Shown one piece after another: positions 25,701 to 35,600 of a DNA stretch of 64,000 nt. The DNA comes from Norana najaformis. Its lineage: Eukaryota > Annelida > Clitellata > Crassiclitellata > Hormogastridae. The stretch spans positions 9,126,856 to 9,190,855 of the forward strand of contig OZ029929.1 of assembly GCA_964023275.1 (NCBI GenBank), read 5' to 3'. Position 1 is the first letter of the stretch. Every line of letters starts with the position of its first letter. The notes under the pieces were generated by a model that worked only from the letters and a program-made list of their open reading frames with translations, was not told the origin of the DNA and searched no databases. The translations under genes and the position numbers were made by a program.

Positions 25701-26546
25701 ACTCTGCAGGGCAGCTGGTGAAATTTTGAAAACTTCTGACTTAGATTGATGGTGTAATATGCTTCTAATCACTGAAGCACACTAAATATGTGGTATTGTA
25801 TTAGCATAGTGTAACCTGAGTAAAATTATCAGATTGAATGTTTCTGTGTTCGCACAGAGAGTAATGAAAAAGACGGCTGAAATGATTTAAGCACAATCAA
25901 TAAACAATTTTTTGTGCATTTCTGTTTTCTGTGATTTTCAGAGGAATACATAGCACCAAGCACAAAGCTTTCTGACTGCCTCTACCAGTGGGAGAAGTCA
26001 TCGAGAATAAGCCATGCATCTTCCAAAGATCTCAAACTGATATTTAAGGTTTGTGGAGTACGCTGATGCATTACCATAGTTCTTATAAACCATGCGATCA
26101 CAAGCAACTGAACGCACTCCAGTTATGTCAGTTTCTGAGAACTTGATGTCAGCTATCAAATATCACTGGTGTGTGTGTGGTGTGTGTGTGTGCCTGCCTG
26201 TATGCACGTGTGTGTGTGTGAGTTCATTTGCATGGCAGCTTTTATAGGTCACTAAGAGTACCATTTGTTGGCTATGTTACCATATGTTAATGAAAATTCG
26301 ACTTCTTTAGCAATTCTTTCCCTCTTCTGCCCTGTGACTCTTCGTCTCTCGTCTTGTCTTTCTGTCATCTGGCAATCCTTCATCCCTATCTCTCATCACT
26401 CCTCCTATGCACCTTTCCTTCTTTCTGGCCTCTGCCAGATGGATTTGGTCCACCAATCACACCATGTCTTCCTTCATCACCCACACAGCACTGTGTGACA
26501 ATATCATAACACGTTTTCAAACAGCGCTTTTTAGACATGGAGCTGC

Positions 26547-26643
<97 letters not shown>

Positions 26644-29600
26644 TGTGTGTGTGTGTGTAGCTATAGATATGTATATGTATGTATGTGTGTGTACTATCTA
26701 AAATGTCCAAAGAGATGATGTATTTGTATACTATGGCAATTATTTCAGAGAATTACCGTGGAGTTCATTTCTTCAGTGATTTTATGACACCTTGGTTTGT
26801 TTAGGGCCATCTTTTAAACAGCACCATGAATATTGTGGTTTTGCTTAACTTTTGTTTTAGCAGCTCTCTCGTGATTTCCATTGTCATTTCCATTTAGTGG
26901 ATTTTGTTTGGTGCTTTAATGACAAACCTAATGAGATTTCATGCAGTAATTAGGAGTATTATTATTTTTCTGCTTGGTTTGTAATTTGTCACCATTATGT
27001 AATGGTGATGCAAAAGAATGAATTTTGATTTTTGAAATAATATCTGGAACTACTAATTATTTTTTTCATAATAATAACTAACTATTAGGCCCTATACTCC
27101 TGAAAACACGGATTCATTTTCAGACATTTTTCCTTGTGCTTCTAACCTTGCTTTATCCTGATGTGTCATCTCTTCATTTTGTAAAAGCCTTAATTTATTT
27201 TATTATTACTATCATTTTTCATTTATTGTTGTATTTTTTATTATTATTTACAGTGTGGATATGTTTTGTGGTTTTACAGAAGCGGATTTTTGTGGAGCCA
27301 TTTTTAAATGTGAAGGACCCGGTGGAAGTGGATCTCCTCTACAGCCAATCTGTTACAGATGTCTTTGAACAGAAAATACCTCTAACGAAAGCAGATGCAG
27401 TAAGTAGACTTACTTGTAAAAATTAAATGAGGTCAGGCAAGCTTAAAATTCTTTTTGCAAAATATCAAACAAAAAATCTTTCACAAAACCAGGTCGAGTA
27501 TGTCAAATATATGTCATGATATGTCATGGAATGAGCTGAACAGAAAAGTGTACCACTGAAAACTAGACAGAGAGATCAAATGGGAAATGACATATTTCAC
27601 AAAGAGCAAAATCATTGAAAATGATGTTTCAGTTAATCCTAACAGAACAGCATTTTTGCACATTTTCTGTTGACTAGTTATGCACATGTATGCCAGTTTT
27701 TACTATTGTTTATGACTTCATTCCATGCAACTACTGATACTATGCTGCATTTCTCAGGTGCTTTTACACCATCAGTGACTAGTAGCACATTACAGTGTCA
27801 ATAAGATTAAGCTAAAATGGCCGTTCTAGCTGCTACATGTACCTCAAGCAGTTCTGAAGCTTGCAACACATGATGTTAGGGCAAAGCATGTCTTGACTTG
27901 CTGTTGCAGAACCAAATCTACAATTTCCTCGTCTAGAGCAGCATGTTACATGAGGTTTTGGCAACGTCTCCCTTCTCTCTCTGGTCTTCTGGCAATCAGA
28001 TTTGGTTCTTGACATGACATCTTTGGACAAGATTCTTGACATGACATCTTTGGACAAGATTCTTGACATGACATCTTTGGACAAGATTCTTGACATGACA
28101 TCTTTGGACAAGATTCTTGACATGACATCTTTGGACAAGATTCTTGACATGACATCTTTGGACAAGATTCTTGACATGACATCTTTGGACAAGATTCTTG
28201 ACATGACATCTTTGGACAAGATTCTTGACATGACATCTTTGGACAAGATTCTTGACACAACATCTTTGGACAAGCTCACTGACTTGACACAGTGCTTGTG
28301 AATAAGCTGGTGCCCTGTGCTTAGCTTTTAAGTAACGCTTTAGAGATTTCGAGTTTACGATTACGATTATGAATGTCTGAATCTCGAGTTAGCTGTAAAT
28401 GCTTGTAGATATTCTGGAAGCATTGGTTACAGGACTGTCCCAGAAATGGCAACCAGGTCTTTGTAGCAACAGCGTTGGATGACTTCATCCTAATACTGCT
28501 TGCAATCAAAGGCAAACTTGAAATGACAAACCTAATGAAATTTTAATTATCCTGTGAATAAGCTGGTTCCCGCGACTTAGCTTTCATTGAGCGCTGTAGA
28601 AATCTCGAGATTACGATTACGATTGAAAAGTGCTGAAGAAACACACATGGATGCATAACGACTCTGCACACACAAGAAACTTTGCAAGCAGTTTAAAACA
28701 GGGAAACTGAATTAATCCCAGCTAAGTCAGATGACTGTCATGTGCTGTCACCATGCAAGTTCCAATTTACTAATTGTTTGCTATTAGGCTTAAAAAGTAA
28801 ATAATATATTTGTCTGGTGTTTGATTAATTAAGTTTCTAATATTTAAATTTGTTGAAACATGATTAACAGGTTCATCTTTGTGCTTTGAGAGCTCAGGCC
28901 GAATACGGAGACTACGGACATGCCAACACTATTGACTACAAGTAAAGAGGATCTTATTTACCAACCTTTGGTGTTTTATTTGGTTTGGTTTGTTTGGTTT
29001 ACCGTATCTGCAACCCACTCGCTGAGGTGCAAAGACGAGTGGGTTGCACAAGAAACATCGTGCAGCAAGTAATGGACAGTAAAATAAATCTTTTTGGACA
29101 CATCTCCAGAATGGGTAACACCAGGAAGGCCAAACAAGTTGTGTTTGGAATGATGGATGGCAGAATGGAAGTGTTCAAAGGACTGCTTCTTGTTCTTATT
29201 ACCCTATACTTACAGTATGTCCAAATGAGGCTCTGTATAAATTCATTCATCTGTGTGATACCGAACACTTTTGCCTATCGATTTTGTTTTGACTGATAAG
29301 CTGGTCCCTGTGACGTGGCTTTCGTTGGGCGCTGTAGAAATCTCGGGATGATGATTATGATTACCAGACTTTTACTGTATACACTTGTGTATATGAGATC
29401 AACTTGTGAAAGAATTTAAAGCTTGACTAACATATCATAATCACTTGTGCATTTGCTGAAACGACAACAAAAATAACAACTGAATGGTTTTATCATGTTT
29501 CTTCCAGTAAACACTTGGACAGTTTTGCAGAAACTAAGATGCTGTTTAACAGTTTTTCCAGAGAGGAAGAAATATCTGTTAATGAGACATTTTGTTTGGC

Positions 29601-32600
29601 TTCTATTAGATAAGTTTAATTTGAAAGAGAATTAACTTATTCAAATGTAGCAAATTTATTAGAAAGATTAGTAACATATTCATTGGAGAGAATTGCAACA
29701 CGGTGGTCTATTGGTAGCCTGATCAAGCGGTTGCATGTGTGACTCCGTGTAACGACGCTGGACAAGTTGTTTATGCACACACGCCTCTGTCACTAGCAGT
29801 ATAATTTGATACTGGCTTAGGCTGGGAAGTAAACAGCAAGTCCTGTGATGCGCTGGCCCCGTGTCCAGGACCCTAGGATTCGTCCATTGCCGGTTCAAGG
29901 GCCTAACGAAAAAGGAAATGAGTGCCACTCCTACATTTCTTGTGGGTCATGGGAGCTTTACTTACTTCCTGTTAGAAGTCTTGGACTTTTATATTGCTGT
30001 CTGAAATAATTTTCTAATTTCTTCTGGACATGCCACACGTCCAGCGATGAGCTCGTACCTGACGACATTCTAGCGTATGTGTTGCATACCACTCTTGCTC
30101 ACTGGAACATCACTTGGAATGCATTTCTCACTGCATGCCAACCATGTACTTATACTCCTGAGCCCTCGTTCAAACACATTTCTGCATCATAATAACTAGC
30201 TCCCTTATTTGATTATTTACTGTACACCTGTTTGTTTACTTAGCTGTTTATCCAAGACCCCTCGCCCACACTGAGCTGTCAGAAACTGATGCTATCTTAG
30301 CCCAGTATAATCTTCTGCTTACTTACTTACATTGTTATGCTGTCTTATCTGTTATTATCTCACTTGCGTAGTTCATAGTTTTTTTACTCCATTGTCAAGG
30401 GGTGCCAGCCAATCCGGGTGGACCAAGAAGATGGTCTCACTAACCGGATTGTTTTAACTTATACTGGTTGTTTTCTCTGTTTATCTTTTTTTCTTATTTC
30501 TGTCTTCTGCATTTGGTCTGGGATTTCTGCCTAGGATTTGATCTTTGTAGCAGTGGGGGCGGCAGGGGGCAGCACAGCAGAAGGTGCTGCACAGCAGTGG
30601 CTGATATTAAGTCTTAGTGTGTGCTCTGTTTGCTTAATTTGCATGATTCCTTTATGATCCAGTCTGCATCAGTGTGTTTGAGCATGTCTTACTTACTTAC
30701 TTACTTACGTAACAGAACACACTCGCATGAGGTAGCAATTTTCAGAAGATGCATCACTGATTTTACCTTTTTTTACTTTTGTCTAAAATAGATAGGTAGT
30801 AAACATGGTTTGCACTAGTTATATAAGTTTCCAGGTTTATGTTGTAACTTCTGTAACACTGATGGTTTGGAAGTTTTGCTTCTACTATTTTTAGATGACC
30901 CATTACTTAGTAGGTCTGTCAGCAATCATATGAGTCTGGTTGCAGAAAATTTTTTGGTGTCTGTAAAAGATTGGATTAAATGATTGTATTATGAGATCTA
31001 TTTCTGCTTTTTGTCAAGTATACGAGGACAGTGTTTCTACGGGCCATGCCTCGGAAGACCATGCCCTTGAGAACTACGCCTCTAAGGACCATTCCTCTGA
31101 GGACCATAGGACAATGTCTCTGAGGACCATACCTCTGAGGAACATGTTTCTGAGGACCATGTCTCTGAGGACAATTTTTCTGAGGACCATGTCTCTGAGG
31201 ACAATTTTTCTGAGGACCATGTCTCTGAGGACAATTTTTCTGAGGACCATGCCTCTGAGGACCATAGGACAATGTCTCTGAGGACCATACCTCTGAAGAA
31301 CATGTATCTGAGGACCATGTCTCTGAGGACAATTTTTCTGAGGACCATGTCTCTGAGGACAATTTTTCTGAGGACCATGCCTCTGAGGACCATAGGACAA
31401 TGTCTCTGAGGACCATACCTCTGAAGAACATGTATCTGAGGACCATGTCTCTGAGGACAATTTTTCTGAGGACCATGTCTCTGAGGACAATTTTTCTGAG
31501 GACCATGCCTCTGAGGACCATAGGACAATGTCTCTGAGGACCATACCTCTGAAGGATCTGAGGACCATGTCTCTGAGGACAATTTTTCTGAGGACCATGT
31601 CTCTGAGGACAATTTTTCTGAGGACCATGCCTCTGAGGACCATAGGACAATGTCTCTGAGGACCATACCTCTGATGCCTCTGAACATGTGTCTCTGAGGA
31701 CCATGTCTCTGAGGACCATGTTTCTGAGGACCGTGTCTCTGAGGACAATTTTTCTGAGGACCATGCCTCTGAGGACCATAGGACAATGTCTCTGAGGACC
31801 ATACCTCTGAAGAACATGTATCTGAGGACCATGTCTCTGAGGACCATGTTTCTGAGGACCGTGTCTCTGAGGACAATTTTTCTGAGGACCATGCCTCTGA
31901 AGACCATGCTACTAGAATACTGTTCATAAGGCATGTGTTAAATGAGTGATTATATTACCTTAACCTACGTTACCTTGTAGTAGTAATACCGCTATTGCGT
32001 GCATGACTGAATACATGACTGCTGACTTTGTTTTCCAGTTCAGTGGTTCGTATTCTTCCGCGTCACCTGCGTGATCTGATGGTGCTATCAGAGATCTCTG
32101 TAGTTCACCGGACACTGATAGGCACCTCACCCCTTGTCGCTAACATTGCCTTCCTCGACATCCTCAAACAGTGGCCCCTTTATGGTGCCGTTCTCTATGA
32201 AGTCTCAGTAAGTACTCTTCCACCGAGATATAATATTTAAAATACTGTAGCAAAACAACTGTCTCTTGCAGTTTTCTTTCTTCCATAGAAAGAACTGTTC
32301 ACTAACTCTGCATTCAGTTGCTAGATCCTCACCTATATAATTAGATGTCATCCTCTGCCGTAAAATCTTAAATGCACTTTCTAACTACATGTACATAACC
32401 AGCCTCACAAAAGAAAGGCTTATCTGTATTTGTATCTGAACATTTCACTGACAAGGGTGCTACTTGCTAGTTTAAAGAACAGGTTCACTGTAGTCTACTG
32501 AAGCTCGTACAGCTTGAAAAGCTTTTCACTGGCAGTTTCGTAAACTCGAGATTTCTACAGCGCCAAACAAAAGCTAAGTTCCAGGAACCAGCTTATTTAC

Positions 32601-35600
32601 AGGCACTCTGTCAAGACAAAATTGATAGGCAAGAAGGGTCGATTCCTGGTCAAGATCGGCAGGCAGGCAGGCTGGCAGGCAGGCAGGCAGGCAATCAAAC
32701 GGCTACAGTCGGTGGAGCTTGGAATTAGATCTGCAGGATAGATAAGGGGAAGAAGAGGAATCAGGAGAGGATCTGTGGAAGAGAAGTGTTTTCAGTTTTG
32801 AGTGGAAGGCCTGCACAGAAATTGCAAGGGGTGAAGTGATGGTGACTTTGTGTGATGGATCAGATAATTGTCATAATTCTGGTGGAAGTTTATTCCAGAG
32901 GGATGGAATCTTTAATAGATGTGTGGACCACTGAAATACCACCCACCAGTGGGTGACAGCTGATGTGATCAGAGTTTTTGTTGCTTATTGTACACATACT
33001 GAAAATGGAGGTGACACAAACCTTAGTGATGGAAGAGGTCTAAGCATTACCCAAAATAAATGAACTGAACACTCCTTATAGTCAGTTAGATAACATTGCA
33101 CGTTTTACTGCACTACTTGGGAAAACTTCTGAGAAAGATGCTGTATATATGTCCAGGTATATAAACGTACAAGAATTAGTGATGATTGTTATAGTACCCT
33201 GATAAGTATAACAAGTGCGTACATAGCAACATCTGTATTGATGATGATGATGATGATGATGATGATCTTGATGATGACAATCACAATGATGATCATAATA
33301 ACAATGATGGTGATGACAAAGATGATGATGATGACATTGATGGGTTTTAGCATTCTGGCCTGGATTATCTTCCAAAGACTCTGTGGTTGGCAGTGTCACA
33401 GCTGGGTCTTCACCTGATGGAGTTCAGAGGACAGGTCAGCCGATGTATTTCCTAGCTTATGCAAAATGATTCATTGTCTGTAAATGCGAGGGGTAATAAT
33501 TGTGCTATGTACTGTACACTCAAAGTAATGCCTACTGAGAGCAGACACTAGTGTGTTAGAATGCTTATAGGTACAGATTGTCTGTGGGTAGTAAACAACA
33601 GTTGTCTGACTCTTGTCTTAAAATGTCTTGCTGCATTGACAGATGTCTACTGTAAGACAGAAGTGCATGATTTGGCCTGTGTCTGGAGTTTTTGGCCTGA
33701 AAATTGTAAGAGAGGTGGCTTACAATTATAACACAGATGTGTCTAGCTGTGGGCCATGATGACTGCCCATGTACTGATTCTGGACAGTTTGCAATAATGA
33801 TCTTAATGGCTGCACAGTTAGTAGTTGGGGTGAGTCTCATTCTGTAGAAAAGCTTCTGACAGGCTGCCATCAGCTCTGCAACTTCTGTCACAGGAGAAGC
33901 CTGGTTGAAATCCAATAGGGAAACTAAAGGTCAGGCTATGGTGGGTAAGCAAGTTGAAACAGAGATGACTATTAGGTTTAGGCCTGAATAACTCAAGGAA
34001 CTGACACAATACACAGAACAACTGGACAGTGAATTTCAAAGCTTTGCACCAGCAACCAAGAGCGGCTGAGAACCCAAACATGGTCTTAATGCAAGACGTT
34101 ACATGAGTCAAAGCAATGAATTTGTGCAGTATTTGTTTGCATTAGGGGTGAGCATGGATTAGATTTAGGTAGGGTGATTCAATGTAATATCTTGTGATCA
34201 GACTGAACTGCTTGAACAAATGTGTTTCTAAGTTACACTTTTATCTTTATGGTTTTTGTGTATGCTGTGCAGACAATCTATAGCACATACCCATTTGAAG
34301 AGATTCGTGAATGTTTGCCAGCCAATAAATCGCTAACAATTACGGTTTGCAGTGACGGTCAGTTGCTGAGTTTCTTCACCTCTGAGGTAATTAGCATTTC
34401 CCAAACTTCCCATCTGTCTACTTTGTATTTGCCTTTTTTCAGGTTCTGCTGTATGCTTCTGGACTTTTATATAGCACCTTTCAAAGCTCCTCAAAGTTGT
34501 TCTGTCACGAAATAAACAGCCAGTGAGTATTTACTTCTTGCATCTGGCACCAAATTGCAGCCAGGGCAAATTTGCAGCCTTGGCTTCAGCATTCCATCCA
34601 TCCATGTTTCTTTTATCCCATCAGTTATGTGTGAGTTTCTTATTGGATTGAACTGGTCCTGCTTGAATCAAACTCCAACTTCTCATCCGCTTCCCGCATT
34701 CAGGAGGCAAACTCTTGTCATTTGTTTCCCTCCTCTGTTTTGTTTTAAATCAATCCGACTTTTCTGGAGTTTTTCTGTAAAATATCCTAATGGTTATTTA
34801 AATGGTTATCACTTGTGTCATCAGAATGTCATCTGCTCTGCAGCAGATCAGCTAGTCTCATTTTGGTTCCCCAGAATTCAAATATTTTATGGTGTCTTAC
34901 TGCTCTTCGGGTTTCATTGGCTGTTCCCTACAGCTAATTTTGTTATTATAATTGCATCCTACAAGGCTGGCATCAGTGCTGGTATATTAATTAATTAAAT
35001 CTTAGCTGCACTGCATATCAATCAAACAATTACTATACAGTACATAAAGCAGACGAATTTAAATTCTGAGATAACTGTTAAAGGGACTGCTAAAAAATAA
35101 TTAAGCACGGAATAAGAAATGAAAAATTAATTGTCAAGTGAGCACATATATAAATGCTTCTGTTAATGGTAACCCTCAGAGATGTGTTTGGTGTTTGAAG
35201 AACCTATTCGCCGAACTGCTACAGTGAAGCTGCAACCGACAACAGAACATTTTTCTTTAGGTTACAGAACTCCTCAGCCCCAATTTCGCAAGGCATAACG
35301 ATCAATCTGAAGCAATAAAAATTAAGATTATCATGTCTGCTTTTCTTTAGGCGAACCAGATAGTGCAACTGATAAATGACTACAGGGAAGTTCTAGCACA
35401 GCGAAGGAGTGATCGTGGACCTGAAATCGATGCCACTTGTCTTCCCGACGAGACTTTGTACTTGGCAGAACCTTTGAAGGCTGGTACAGCCATGCCTGAC
35501 CATCGCACACATGATCGAGTTGCACTCAACAACCTTGGTCTCCATCATCATCATCACTATCCAAGCCGGCAGAAAGCAACAAAACTTTCGTTGATGGCCG

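Noticed and set aside
27833..28301. Repeat frames of 99-148 residues (both strands)
   Set aside because: They are translations of the 27-bp minisatellite at 28006-28275.
30976..31934. Open frames of 267-286 residues on the minus strand
   Set aside because: All three frames are open because a 15-bp stop-free unit is repeated. There is no homology, start context or splice structure.
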